Below, piece after piece: positions 1 to 9,514 of a DNA stretch of 36,007 nt. The position numbers and the translations under genes were made by a program. The DNA is from Dokdonella sp. GTDB taxonomy: Bacteria; Pseudomonadota; Gammaproteobacteria; Xanthomonadales; Rhodanobacteraceae. The notes under the pieces were generated by a model that was given only the letters and a program-made list of their open reading frames with translations, was not told where the DNA came from and searched no databases. The first letter of the stretch is position 1; each line of letters opens with the position of its first letter. Location of the stretch: NCBI GenBank assembly GCA_023228465.1, contig JALOBC010000031.1:1-36007 (forward strand), written 5' to 3'.

Positions 1-62
1 CATCATCGTGCGGCTGCGGGGCACGCTCGATGAACTGACCTGGCAGGTGATGCTCGAAGGCC

Positions 63-482
63 TTACACCGCCGGCATCGACCGCGCGGGGTCGCGCGGCG
101 CCTGGGTCGGCGGACCCAGGATGATCGCCGCGAGCACGCGCCGACCCTCTCCGGCAAGCAGGTTGTAGGTGCGGCAGGCGGCGCCGTTGTCCATCACCTC
201 GATGCCGATGCGTTGCCGCAGCAGGGCGACGCGTGCGGCATGCGAGGGAAACACCTGGCGCGTTCCGGTACCGAGCAGGACCACCTCGGGCTGCAGCGCG
301 GCGATCTGCTCGGCGGCGGCCACGTCGAAATCGGCCGGCGAGGTCACCGGCCACTCCTCGACCAGTCGTTCAGGCGTGAGCAGGAAGCTGCGTTCCAGCA
401 CGCGATCCACCACCGTCACGCTGCTGGCGGTTGCGCTGCGGAAGTAGAGGTAGCCCTCGGGACGTTCCTGATTGAGATCCAC
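63..482 (-). CDS. Xcc1710-like (Mth938/DUF498 family) protein
   Basis: A 139-residue protein of the small Mth938/DUF498 fold family, whose biochemical role is not established. The family signature is visible in the middle (EVVLLGTGTRQVFPS) followed by a stretch ending in EVMDNGAACRTYNLLAGEGR, the conserved cysteine-containing segment. There is no signal peptide or membrane segment, so it is probably cytoplasmic. The start is GTG at 482, preceded by a GAGG ribosome-binding site inside the end of the yhbY gene; only 7 bases separate the two genes, so they are probably one operon. Neighbourhood with yhbY, rlmE and ftsH is what I recall for Xanthomonas, where the family name comes from. Family assignment is fairly sure, function unknown. 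Confidence 0.82.
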   Translation of the reverse strand: MDLNQERPEGYLYFRSATASSVTVVDRVLERSFLLTPERLVEEWPVTSPADFDVAAAEQIAALQPEVVLLGTGTRQVFPSHAARVALLRQRIGIEVMDNGAACRTYNLLAGEGRRVLAAIILGPPTQAPRDPARSMPAV

Positions 483-489
483 GGTGGCC

Positions 490-885
490 TCAACGCGGCA
501 GGGTGTAGGCGGCGCGATCCGGGTTGCAGCGGTAGAACGCGGCCGTCTTGCCGATCGCCTGAACCAGCTCGGCCCCGGCTTCGTTGCGGATCGACTCGAT
601 GGCGGCTGCGCGCGCCGCGCGGTCGTCGTCGGCGAGCTTCACCTTGATCAGTTCATGGTGGGCAAGAGCGCCCGCCAGTTCTTCGAGCAGGGCGGGCGTG
701 ATGCCCTTCTGGCCGACCTGGATCACGGGCTTGAGGGCATGCGTGAATCCGCGCAGGTAGCGCTTCTGGGCCGCCGACAAGGGCCGCTGCGGGCCGCTCG
801 GTGCGGGTGTCGTCGCGGCCGCCTTGCGGACTGGCGGCTGGCGCGGGGTGCGTGCAGCGGGATTGCGGTGCTTGGGCTGGGGCAT
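490..885 (-). CDS. yhbY: YhbY-family RNA-binding (CRM domain) protein
   Basis: A 131-residue protein whose C-terminal two thirds is a CRM/YhbY RNA-binding domain, associated in the family with pre-50S ribosomal subunits. Visible landmarks are LSAAQKRYLRGFTHALKPVI at about residues 36-55, then VGQKGITPALLEEL with the GxxG-type turn, then ELIKVKLADDD and the closing FYRCNPDRAAYTLP. The first 35 residues are a basic, proline- and alanine-rich tail that the E. coli protein lacks. The reading frame stays open upstream to 1446, but that part lies opposite rlmE and looks like a shadow, so I use the ATG at 885. It is divergent from rlmE, as greA-yhbY-rlmE neighbourhoods often are, and is followed by the Xcc1710-like gene. 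Confidence 0.88.
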   Translation of the reverse strand: MPQPKHRNPAARTPRQPPVRKAAATTPAPSGPQRPLSAAQKRYLRGFTHALKPVIQVGQKGITPALLEELAGALAHHELIKVKLADDDRAARAAAIESIRNEAGAELVQAIGKTAAFYRCNPDRAAYTLPR

Positions 886-993
886 CGGGCGGGGCGCGAA
901 GTGCGCTGCTGGGCGGAAGGCGAGGCCCGACAGGGTATCATGGGCCACTCGTGGGTCGCGCGGCGGCTGTGACTCCCAGGAACCAGGACGCCG

Positions 994-1623
994 ATGGCGC
1001 GCAGCAAATCCAGTTCCCGCTGGCTGCGGGAACACTTCAATGATCCCTTCGTCAAGCGTGCCCAGGCCGAGGGCTGGCGCTCGCGTGCAGTGTTCAAGCT
1101 GGAAGAGCTGCTGGAACGCGACCGCCTGATCAGGCCCGGCATGCTGGTGGTCGATCTGGGTGCCGCGCCGGGCGGCTGGTCGCAGGTGGTCCGCCAGCAG
1201 CTCGGCGAGAAGGGACGGGTGGTGGCGCTGGACATCCTGCCGATGCAGGGCATCGGCGGTGTCGAGTTCATCCAGGGCGACTTCCGCGAGGAAGCAGTCC
1301 TCGCACGATTGCGCGACCTGCTGGCCGGCACACCGGTCGATCTTGTGCTTTCCGACATGGCCCCCAATCTCAGTGGCATGAGCGTAGTGGATCAGCCACG
1401 CGCCATGTACCTGGTCGAACTGGCCGAGGAGTTCGCCGCCACGCATCTGCGCGAAGGCGGGGCGTTTCTGGTCAAGGTGTTTCAGGGCGCAGGGTTTGAT
1501 GATCTGGTGCGGCGCTTGCGTGGTCGCTATGCGCGCGTCAGCATCCGCAAACCGAAGGCGTCGCGTGCGCGCAGCGCCGAAGTCTATGCGCTGGCCATCG
1601 GCAAGCGCGGCAAGGAAAACTGA
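994..1623 (+). CDS. rlmE: 23S rRNA 2'-O-methyltransferase RlmE (FtsJ/RrmJ)
   Basis: RlmE methylates the 2'-OH of U2552 in 23S rRNA within the 50S subunit, using S-adenosylmethionine. The 209-residue protein has the family length. The AdoMet motif I is [11 protein letters not shown] at 54-64, and the KDKE catalytic tetrad can be placed at K35 (AVFKLEE), D121 ([10 protein letters not shown]), K161 (LVKVFQG) and E196 (RSAEVYAL). The start ATG at 994 has an AGGA element upstream. A TATCAT element at 936-941, between it and the divergent yhbY, is a possible -10. ftsH follows after 86 bases, the same order as in E. coli. Identification is firm. Confidence 0.97.
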   Translation: MARSKSSSRWLREHFNDPFVKRAQAEGWRSRAVFKLEELLERDRLIRPGMLVVDLGAAPGGWSQVVRQQLGEKGRVVALDILPMQGIGGVEFIQGDFREEAVLARLRDLLAGTPVDLVLSDMAPNLSGMSVVDQPRAMYLVELAEEFAATHLREGGAFLVKVFQGAGFDDLVRRLRGRYARVSIRKPKASRARSAEVYALAIGKRGKEN

Positions 1624-1709
1624 ATGATGTCTGATCGTGGTACGACCAACATGGCTGCATGTGGATTGCCCGCCCGGGAACGGGCGCGTCGCGTCGCGGG
1701 GTGCGCACC

Positions 1710-3665
<1,956 letters not shown>

Positions 3666-3798
3666 CCGTCCGGCTCCGGTCATGGATGACCGCCCGCCGT
3701 GCGATGCGATGGCGGGAAGCGTCGGCCCGTGGCCGGTGATGTCTTGCGACCCGACCGCTCGCCGTGCTCGTGCAGCATGTCCCGTGGGCCGGCGTGCT

Positions 3799-4467
3799 TC
3801 AGTCCTCCTGCCAGACCACGCGCGCCTTGTACAGGCTGAGGGCGGATCCCTCGCAGGCGCCCCCGCCAAGCGCGAGATTGATCGAGTAGCCGCAGCGGGC
3901 CGGATTGGCGTAGTAGCTCGGGATTGCGCTCCTGTCGAAGAAGCGTCCCGGAGACGGCCCACCCGCCGCCTGGCTCCTGACCTGCGCGAGCACGGTCTGC
4001 GACGGATTCCCGGTGTGGCTTTCGTCCATGCAGGTTGCGAGCAGGAAGGCAGTAATGTCCTTCGGCGAGGCGTCGTAACCCCACAGGTCCAGGAACATCA
4101 GTCGATGGCCGGATGGCACGTGCACGACGGCCGAGGCGAGGCTTGGAGCGGCGCCGGCCGTGCATTGCAGGGTGCCCTGGCCGGTGGTGTCATAGCCGAC
4201 CGAACTGGACGCCATGCGGAAATCGTCACCCGTCACCGAGTAGGACGCGGCGTCATCTTCGTGGCCGCCCAGCGGCCGGACGGGTGCAGCCATGTCCGCC
4301 GGGTGATCGGGTAGCAGGCGCCAGACGTCCGTGGCATCGGCGGGAAACCCCATTGCGGCAAGTGCGGCAGGATCGATGACCGGAACCGCTTGGCTGCCCG
4401 CGCGGGCAGCCAGGCTCAGCAGCAGACCGGCGAGCACCAGGAGTGGAATGGAACGGATCGCCTTCAT
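3799..4467 (-). CDS. Exported four-cysteine protein, third of a tandem paralogous trio
   Basis: Not a family I recognise. The 222-residue protein begins with a signal peptide (MKAIRSIPLLVLAGLLLSLA, probable cleavage after ARA at 23), so it should be exported. The mature part has exactly four cysteines, at 102, 146, 192 and 205. Shared landmarks with the two genes upstream are DLWGYDAS before the second cysteine (LLATC), a T-V-L run after it, CGY at the third and GGAC at the fourth, then a short hydrophobic strand ending KARVVW. Cysteine spacing of 44/46/13 is nearly that of its siblings. Its ATG lies 2 bases after the stop of the preceding gene, suggesting translational coupling. Two disulfides in a secreted beta-rich domain is my inference. 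Confidence 0.8.
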   Translation of the reverse strand: MKAIRSIPLLVLAGLLLSLAARAGSQAVPVIDPAALAAMGFPADATDVWRLLPDHPADMAAPVRPLGGHEDDAASYSVTGDDFRMASSSVGYDTTGQGTLQCTAGAAPSLASAVVHVPSGHRLMFLDLWGYDASPKDITAFLLATCMDESHTGNPSQTVLAQVRSQAAGGPSPGRFFDRSAIPSYYANPARCGYSINLALGGGACEGSALSLYKARVVWQED

Positions 4468-4469
4468 GC

Positions 4470-5060
4470 TCAGTGCCCCCATTGGCTGAAATCGCTGCGG
4501 AAGATGACGTCGGGATCGAAACTCGTCAGGCGTACGCGGATCAGGCGCAGGTCCGTCGATGCGCAGGCCGCGCCTGGCACGGCGAAGCTGGCTTCCAGGA
4601 AGTAGGCGCACTCGCTGCTGCGCGCGCCGGCCAGGCTGGTCGTCAGCATCGTCGAAAAGCCGCCGGCGGCGCCGCTGGTGCTCGTGCTGGCGAGGATGGT
4701 GCGTTGCGGAATGCCGCCGCCCAGAAAGGGTTGGCAGGCCTCGATGAGCTGCAGCGAGAGGTCGTTGCTCGCGGAGGCGTCGTTGCCCCAGACCTGCACC
4801 GCGACGATTGCATGGTCCTCGCGAAGGTCGAAGGGATAGACGAGCATGCGCTGGTCGGCATCCACGCCATTGCGGCAGTAGGCGCCAAGATAGCCGTCGC
4901 GCGCCACGTCGAGCGCGCTGCTGGCGGCAAATCCGGAGCGGCCGTTGTAGTTCTGGAACTCGATACCGTACAGGACTCCGGCGCGTACCTGGACGCCCGC
5001 GGTGGCAAGCAGGGCCGCGAGCAGCAGCGCGGCCTTTGGGGTATGGCTGAGAGCGTTCAT
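4470..5060 (-). CDS. Exported four-cysteine protein, second of a tandem paralogous trio
   Basis: Unrecognised 196-residue exported protein. The start is ATG 5060 (MNALSHTPKA), with GGAG 8 bases upstream; the in-frame GTG at 5069 overlaps that GGAG and is less likely. A signal peptide (core AALLLAALLATAG) ends near VRA at 25-27. The mature protein has four cysteines at 62, 109, 151 and 166, spacing 47/42/15. VQVWGNDAS precedes the second cysteine, and the segment TILASTSTSG closely matches TILGSTSTAG in the first gene. The tail DPDVIFRSDFSQWGH resembles the I-F-x-x-x-F-E C-termini I recall on secreted proteins of this lineage; that is memory, not a search. It lies 15 bases after the first gene and 2 bases before the third, in one apparent operon. 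Confidence 0.8.
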   Translation of the reverse strand: MNALSHTPKAALLLAALLATAGVQVRAGVLYGIEFQNYNGRSGFAASSALDVARDGYLGAYCRNGVDADQRMLVYPFDLREDHAIVAVQVWGNDASASNDLSLQLIEACQPFLGGGIPQRTILASTSTSGAAGGFSTMLTTSLAGARSSECAYFLEASFAVPGAACASTDLRLIRVRLTSFDPDVIFRSDFSQWGH

Positions 5061-5075
5061 GGGCTTCACTCCGGT

Positions 5076-5729
5076 TCAGGGCAGGGCGTACTCGACGCGC
5101 ACCTTGTCGAGGAACAGGGCGCCACCGACGCAGGGGCCGGAAATCGAGCTGGACAGGCGCACTCGCGCGAAGTAGCGACAGACGCCGCGATCGACGACCA
5201 CCGGTGCGCCGCTCAGATCCAGCGTGACCACGAAGTCGCCGGGTGTGCCGGCCGTGGATGTACTGCCGAGGATGGTCGTTGTCGGCGTGGATGTGTCGCC
5301 GAAGCCGCGGCACGTCGACATGAGGAAGACGCTCATGTTCTCGGTGGCCGTGTTGTCCAGGCCGAACACGTCCAGGTACGTGATGCGGGCCTGGTCGGGC
5401 AGATCCAGCGTCGCCGTGGCGAACGGATCGGTGGCGCCGCTCAAGCAGTAGAGGCTGGGCGGCGCGCCGGCGTGCCGGAACGCGCTGGTGCGACCGACGA
5501 AGGCGGTGCCGATACGGGTCAGGTATTCACCGCCCGGCCAACCGCTCGGCGCATTGCGGCGTTCGCCGTCCGCTTGCCGGGCACCTGTGCGCACCCGCAC
5601 GGTGACGGCCGCATCGTCGATGCCGGCGGCGGCGCGTTCGTCGGCATTTGCCGGCCGGCTGGCCGGATCGGCCGCCGCGAGACTGCAGCCGATCGCGAGT
5701 GCGGCCATTGCAATGGATCGTGCGCTCAC
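5076..5729 (-). CDS. Exported four-cysteine protein, first of a tandem paralogous trio
   Basis: Unrecognised 217-residue exported protein and probable lead gene of the operon. I choose the GTG at 5729 because AGGAG lies 6 bases upstream; a longer reading from 5783 adds an arginine-rich stretch without signal character. Residues 1-20 form a signal peptide (cleavage near LAAA-DP). A variable segment of about 70 residues precedes the shared domain. Mature cysteines are at 95 (SLYC), 140 (MSTC), 184 (VCRY) and 200 (GPCVGG), spacing 45/44/16. YLDVFGLDNT stands where the siblings have WG-x-D. It is divergent from folP, with 176 bases between them. Function unknown; an extracellular or periplasmic disulfide-stabilised domain is an inference. 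Confidence 0.8.
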   Translation of the reverse strand: MSARSIAMAALAIGCSLAAADPASRPANADERAAAGIDDAAVTVRVRTGARQADGERRNAPSGWPGGEYLTRIGTAFVGRTSAFRHAGAPPSLYCLSGATDPFATATLDLPDQARITYLDVFGLDNTATENMSVFLMSTCRGFGDTSTPTTTILGSTSTAGTPGDFVVTLDLSGAPVVVDRGVCRYFARVRLSSSISGPCVGGALFLDKVRVEYALP

Positions 5730-5893
5730 CTTCTTCTCCTGTGCTCGTTGATGGGTGCGCCGGCGACGCCAGCCATGGGGCATCCAAACGCAGCGGCTGG
5801 CGCGTGCCGGACCCGCCTCCCATCTATCGGAATCGGGTGGCGAAGCGTGCCAAACGTCCTGCGCGGCTACGCGGCGTACGGCACGCGCTCGGC

Positions 5894-5899
5894 TACACT
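5894..5899 (+). promoter_or_regulatory. Likely -10 element (TACACT) of folP
   Basis: TACACT in the context GGCTACACT ends exactly 6 bases before the folP ATG at 5906. Transcription starting about 7 bases downstream would begin at the start codon itself, and no Shine-Dalgarno sequence precedes it. The same element with the same 6-base spacing precedes the gene at 25115. No clear -35 hexamer is seen. Confidence 0.5.
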
Positions 5900-5905
5900 T
5901 GCCGC

Positions 5906-6799
5906 ATGTTTCATCCCGTACTGGATTGCAACGGCCGCGAACTTGCGCTGGATCGCCCGCGCATCGCCGGCATCATCAACGTCACGCCGGACTCGTTTTC
6001 CGACGGCGGACGGCATTTCGATGCCGGACGCGCGGTGGCGCATGGCCTGGCGCTGGTCGAACAGGGCGCGGACCTGCTCGATATCGGGGGCGAATCGACC
6101 CGCCCCGGCGCGCAGGCGATTTCGGCCGACGAGGAAATCGCGCGCGTGCTGCCGGTGATCGAAGCGCTCGCGCAGCAGACGGGCGTGCCGCTCTCGATCG
6201 ATACTTCCAAACCGCAGGTCATGCGTGCGGCGGTCGCCGGCGGCGCCGGGCTGATCAACGACGTCTACGCGCTGCGCGGGGAAGGTGCGCTGGATGCCGC
6301 TGCGGCCTTGGGTGTGCCGGTGTGCCTCATGCACATGCAGGGCGAACCGCGCACCATGCAGGATGACCCGCATTACGAGGACGTGGTCGGCGAGGTGCAC
6401 CGCTTTCTCGCCGAACGCCTGTTCGCCTGCCAGATGGCAGGCATCGACAAGCGCCGGATTCTCGTTGATCCGGGCTTTGGCTTCGGCAAGACGCTGGCGC
6501 ACAACCTCGCCCTGCTCGCCGCGCTGGCGCGTTTTGCGGAGCTGGCCCCGGTGCTGGTCGGGTTGTCGCGCAAGGCGATGATCGGCACGCTGACCGGGCG
6601 CGAGGGCGGCCCCGCGCGTGCTGCCGGCTCGGCGGCGGCGGCGCTGGTGGCAGTGCAGAACGGCGCCGCCATCGTGCGTGTGCACGATGTCGCCATCACG
6701 CGCGACATGCTTTGCGTGTGGCAGGGCGTCACGGCCGCCGCCCCGCCGCAGCGCCAGTCGGCAACGCCGGCGAAGGCGTCACTGTGGGACGAGGACTGA
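5906..6799 (+). CDS. folP: Dihydropteroate synthase
   Basis: FolP condenses 6-hydroxymethyl-dihydropterin diphosphate with p-aminobenzoate to dihydropteroate in folate synthesis, and is the sulfonamide target. The 297-residue protein carries the family signatures in order: GIINVTPDSFSDGG at 22-35, IGGESTRPGA, DTSKPQVM, then DPGFGFGKT and GLSRKAMIG, closing with VRVHDVAITRDM. The start MFHPVLDCNGREL at 5906 gives the usual length; the frame is open further upstream, but that part lies across the intergenic region. A short extra tail after the last motif is rich in Ala, Pro and Gln. No ribosome-binding site is visible; the promoter element sits 6 bases before the ATG. Confidence 0.96.
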   Translation: MFHPVLDCNGRELALDRPRIAGIINVTPDSFSDGGRHFDAGRAVAHGLALVEQGADLLDIGGESTRPGAQAISADEEIARVLPVIEALAQQTGVPLSIDTSKPQVMRAAVAGGAGLINDVYALRGEGALDAAAALGVPVCLMHMQGEPRTMQDDPHYEDVVGEVHRFLAERLFACQMAGIDKRRILVDPGFGFGKTLAHNLALLAALARFAELAPVLVGLSRKAMIGTLTGREGGPARAAGSAAAALVAVQNGAAIVRVHDVAITRDMLCVWQGVTAAAPPQRQSATPAKASLWDED

Positions 6800-6881
6800 T
6801 CGCCCCGCGATCAGCGGAAGCTGCGATGGGAGCCGACGGGCCACGGCGCGGATCGTGACGGGTCGTCCGATAGCGGCTATG

Positions 6882-6903
6882 CGCATCCCCGCCGGGTGCG
6901 TTT
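6882..6903. terminator. Possible terminator between folP and the convergent sigma/anti-sigma operon
   Basis: CGCATCCC and GGGTGCG form a 7-bp stem with one bulged T around a CGCC loop, followed by TTT on the plus strand. It lies between the convergent ends of folP (6799) and the membrane anti-sigma-like gene (6903), whose stop codon it touches. The T tract is short, so this is tentative. Confidence 0.35.
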
Positions 6904-7565
6904 CAGCGCTGGTCTGCGGCGCGATCCGCGGTATCCAGCAGGGCCGCGAGGTCGGCGGGCAAGGGTGCGGCCGGATAGGCCGCGTGGAGCGCCTGAAGCT
7001 GCGCGACGGCCTGCGCGCGCTCGCCCTCGCGCAGCAGCTGGCGGATGACGGCAATGCGCGAGCCGAACTCGACCGGGTCCGCCGTATTGGTGGCGTCCTG
7101 CGCCTGGCGTGCCTTCGCCGGCGCTGTGGCGGCCCGGGGCGGAGCGTCGACGTCGATGGACGTTGGCGGATGGCCTGCGGATTCGCGCGCGTCCGCTCTC
7201 GCGGGCGCGGTGTCCAGCGGGGTCGCCTGCCGGTGCCCGGCGCGCGGCGCCGTAATGGGTTCCACCTGGATGGCGTGGTCGTGTGCGCCCTGTGGCCGCG
7301 GCGCGAGCAGCGGTTCGTTGCCGATGCGCCAGGCGATGCCGGCGGCCAGGACCAGCCCCGCGGCCGAGCCCAGCCAGGTCCGCCAGCGCTGGCCGCGGGC
7401 CTCCTGGCCACGCGCGGCGCGCGCCGCCTCGCCCAGCACGGCCCGGTCGAGCCGGCGCGGCGGTTGCGCACGGGCCAGGCGGCGGTACACGGCGGCGTAC
7501 TCGCCGCCCGTCTCGGACAGCAGGCGCGCCAGGGCGGCGTCATGCTCGTGCGGATCCGGGTTCAT
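6903..7565 (-). CDS. Putative membrane-anchored anti-sigma factor
   Basis: A 220-residue protein encoded directly behind an ECF sigma factor and overlapping it by four bases (ATGA), which is the main reason to call it the sigma partner. The N-terminal ~60 residues are charged and helical, followed by one membrane helix (about 64-82, WLGSAAGLVLAAGIAW), a Pro/Ala-rich linker of about 80 residues, and a C-terminal helical hairpin (VIRQLLREGERAQAVAQLQA, then HAAYPAAPLPADL). There is no cysteine in the whole protein, so it is not a zinc-binding anti-sigma of the H-x3-C-x2-C type. The C-terminal hairpin resembles segments I recall at the ends of Xanthomonadales anti-sigma proteins. The regulatory signal cannot be read from sequence. 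Confidence 0.7.
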   Translation of the reverse strand: MNPDPHEHDAALARLLSETGGEYAAVYRRLARAQPPRRLDRAVLGEAARAARGQEARGQRWRTWLGSAAGLVLAAGIAWRIGNEPLLAPRPQGAHDHAIQVEPITAPRAGHRQATPLDTAPARADARESAGHPPTSIDVDAPPRAATAPAKARQAQDATNTADPVEFGSRIAVIRQLLREGERAQAVAQLQALHAAYPAAPLPADLAALLDTADRAADQR

Positions 7566-8110
7566 GGCGCGAACCTCGCACGCATGCGTGTCAACGCGTA
7601 GCGCAGGCGGGATTTCACGGTCTCGCGACCGACCCCGGTGACTGCGCCGATCTCCTCGAGACCCAGGCCAGCTTCCACACGCAACAGAAAGGCCATGCGC
7701 TGCTCGGGCGGGAGTTCCTCCATGGCCAGCTGCAGGCGGCGGCGTTGCTCGAACTCGCTCAGCACGCGCTCGGGCTGGTCACGCTCCGGTGCGGCCAGGC
7801 GATCCAGCACGGCCTCGGCCTCGGCCCGTGCCAGGTGCGGGCGCTGGCGGCGAAAGCGGTCGCGGGCAAGGTTGTGCGCGATCTGCAACAGCCAGGTGGT
7901 GAAACGTGCCTGCGCCCGGTAGCGTGCGCGGGCACGGATCAGACGGCTCCAGGTTTCCTGGAACATCTCGTCGGCATCGGCACGATTGCGCAGCGTGCGC
8001 AGCAGGAAGCGGTACAACATGGCCCGGTGGCGCCCGTACAGCACCTCGAATGCGATCAGGTCGCCCTTGGCATAGGCAAGCATCAGGTCCTCGTCGGTGC
8101 GCTCGTCCAT
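7562..8110 (-). CDS. ECF-type RNA polymerase sigma factor (RpoE-like)
   Basis: A 182-residue group IV sigma factor. Sigma region 2 runs from about 20 to 87, with RNRADADEMFQETWSRLIRA as the helix that contacts core polymerase and the -10 element, and ARFTTWLLQIAHNLARDRFR next. Region 4 (about 125-180) contains LPPEQRMAFLLRVEAGLGLE, then EIGAVTGVGRETVKSRLRYA, the helix-turn-helix for the -35 element. The start ATG at 8110 (MDERTDEDLMLAYAKGD) fits the family; the open frame further upstream lies opposite kdsB. It is translationally coupled to the downstream membrane protein, a probable anti-sigma. It is divergent from kdsB; TAGCAT at 8154-8159 on this strand is a possible -10, but no convincing autoregulatory ECF promoter was found. 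Confidence 0.9.
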   Translation of the reverse strand: MDERTDEDLMLAYAKGDLIAFEVLYGRHRAMLYRFLLRTLRNRADADEMFQETWSRLIRARARYRAQARFTTWLLQIAHNLARDRFRRQRPHLARAEAEAVLDRLAAPERDQPERVLSEFEQRRRLQLAMEELPPEQRMAFLLRVEAGLGLEEIGAVTGVGRETVKSRLRYALTRMRARFAP

Positions 8111-8250
8111 CGTGCAGTGGGCGTGCGGCAGGGCGGCCGCATCATCGAGGCGCATGCTACGACATTGAACGCGACGCGCGCGGCGCCGGGGTTGACGTTG
8201 CGGGTCGGCCTCGGGCGGCGCGCATTGTGGTGTCCGCTGCGCGAGTCGGC

Positions 8251-8256
8251 TAGGCT
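8251..8256 (+). promoter_or_regulatory. Possible -10 element (TAGGCT) of the kdsB operon
   Basis: TAGGCT ends 26 bases before the ATG at 8283, the same spacing seen for better -10 candidates before pyrG, the YciI gene and the FHA gene. TAGGCT also occurs before ispF (19425-19430). The match to the consensus is modest and no -35 is evident. Confidence 0.3.
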
Positions 8257-8282
8257 GGGAGTTCCATTCCCGATGCGTGTCC

Positions 8283-9062
8283 ATGGGCACCGAACAGCCC
8301 CCGTTCATCGTTGCGATTCCGGCGCGCCACGCCTCCACGCGACTGCCCGGCAAGCCGCTGCTGCCAATCGCTGGCGTGCCCATGATCGTGCACGTGGCGC
8401 GTCGCGCACGCGCTGCCGGAGCGCAGGCCGTGGTGGTGGCGACCGACGATGCACGCGTGGCCGCCGCGGTCGAGGCGGAGGGCGTACGCGCGGTCATGAC
8501 CGACAGCCAGCTGGCTTCGGGGAGCGACCGGCTGGCGGCCGCGGCGCGCGTGCTGGCCTGGCCGGATGAAGCCGTCATCGTCAACCTGCAGGGCGACGAG
8601 CCCCTGGCCCCGGCCAGTGGCATCCGCGCGGTTGCCGCGGCGCTGACCGCGGGCGATGCGCCCATGGCGACCCTGGCCACGCCGGTGCGCGATGCGGCCG
8701 AGTTGTTCGATCCGGACTGCGTGAAGCTGGTGCGCGATCGTGCCGGGCGGGCCCTGTATTTCAGTCGGGCGCCCTTGCCGTGGCCACGCGATGCCTTTTC
8801 ACGCACCCGCGCCGACTTGCCTGCAGATGTTCCATTCCTGCGGCATATCGGCATCTACGCCTATCGGGCCGGGTTCCTGCGCGCGTTCGCGGCGCTGGCG
8901 CCGACCACGCTGGAGCGCACCGAATCGCTGGAGCAGTTGCGCGCACTCGAACATGGCTTCGCCATCCAGGTGGCGCTCGCGCCGGAGCCGTTCCCGGCCG
9001 GGGTGGATACTGCGGCGGATCTGGAGCGGGTCACGCGCATTCTCGAAGGAGTCGTGGCATGA
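8283..9062 (+). CDS. kdsB: CMP-KDO synthetase (3-deoxy-manno-octulosonate cytidylyltransferase)
   Basis: KdsB activates KDO with CTP to CMP-KDO for attachment to lipid A. The 259-residue protein has the nucleotidyltransferase signature [16 protein letters not shown] near the N-terminus, then [27 protein letters not shown] and VNLQGDEPL, the metal- and sugar-binding segments of the family, and ends with [14 protein letters not shown] 8283 is chosen; a GTG two codons earlier (8277) is also possible, and GGGAG at 8257-8261 is rather far from either. Its last codons overlap the next gene (ATGA at 9059-9062). kdsA, the preceding pathway step but one, is also in this window at 15896. Confidence 0.95.
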   Translation: MGTEQPPFIVAIPARHASTRLPGKPLLPIAGVPMIVHVARRARAAGAQAVVVATDDARVAAAVEAEGVRAVMTDSQLASGSDRLAAAARVLAWPDEAVIVNLQGDEPLAPASGIRAVAAALTAGDAPMATLATPVRDAAELFDPDCVKLVRDRAGRALYFSRAPLPWPRDAFSRTRADLPADVPFLRHIGIYAYRAGFLRAFAALAPTTLERTESLEQLRALEHGFAIQVALAPEPFPAGVDTAADLERVTRILEGVVA

Positions 9063-9514
9063 AGCGCATCCTGTTCATCTGCATGGGCAACATTTGCCGT
9101 TCGCCAACGGTGGAGGCGATTGCGCGCGTGGAGTTTGCCCGTGCCGGGCTGGCTGTCGAAGTGGCTTCGGCAGGCACCGAGGATTACCACGTCGGGCGGG
9201 GTGCGGACGCGCGCTCGATCGCGGTTGCCGCCGCCCATGGCTATTCACTGGCGGCGCACCGTGCGCGCCAGGTGTGCAGCGCGGACTTTGCTCGTTTCGA
9301 TCATCTGCTGGTGATGGACCGCACCAACCTGCGCGCGCTGCAGCGATTTCATCCGGACGGACCGGCAGTGCAGCCGGCGCTGTTCCTGGATGAGGAAGAA
9401 CTGCCTGATCCCTACTATGGGGAGCACGCCGACTTCGAGCGTGTGATCGTGCTGGCGCGGCACGGCACGCAGCGCTGGATCGAGCGTTTGCGCGGCACGC
9501 CGGGGGTGCGCTGA
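9059..9514 (+). CDS. Low-molecular-weight protein tyrosine phosphatase
   Basis: A 151-residue cytoplasmic phosphatase of the LMW-PTP family. The catalytic P-loop is CMGNICRS at 8-16, with nucleophile C8 or C9 by numbering from the ATG ([11 protein letters not shown]) and the phosphate-binding arginine six residues on. The general-acid aspartate is D117 in LPDPYYG. Bacterial members include Wzb/Etp, which act on polysaccharide tyrosine kinases, and general-purpose enzymes; no kinase is encoded here, so the substrate is unknown. The gene overlaps kdsB by four bases and the following thioredoxin/NHL gene by one (TGATG at 9512-9516), so the three are probably co-translated. Family is certain, role is not. 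Confidence 0.93.
   Translation: MKRILFICMGNICRSPTVEAIARVEFARAGLAVEVASAGTEDYHVGRGADARSIAVAAAHGYSLAAHRARQVCSADFARFDHLLVMDRTNLRALQRFHPDGPAVQPALFLDEEELPDPYYGEHADFERVIVLARHGTQRWIERLRGTPGVR

Noticed and set aside
1-62. Possible end of a plus-strand gene (IIVRLRGTLDELTWQ...) or start of a minus-strand gene (ATGATG at 6..1)
   Set aside because: Too short to decide: no motif, no ribosome-binding site, and both strands are open.
3799-5729. Pilin, fimbrial or phage-derived genes as the origin of the exported trio
   Set aside because: No prepilin motif, chaperone-usher partner or phage gene nearby; base composition looks like the neighbours.
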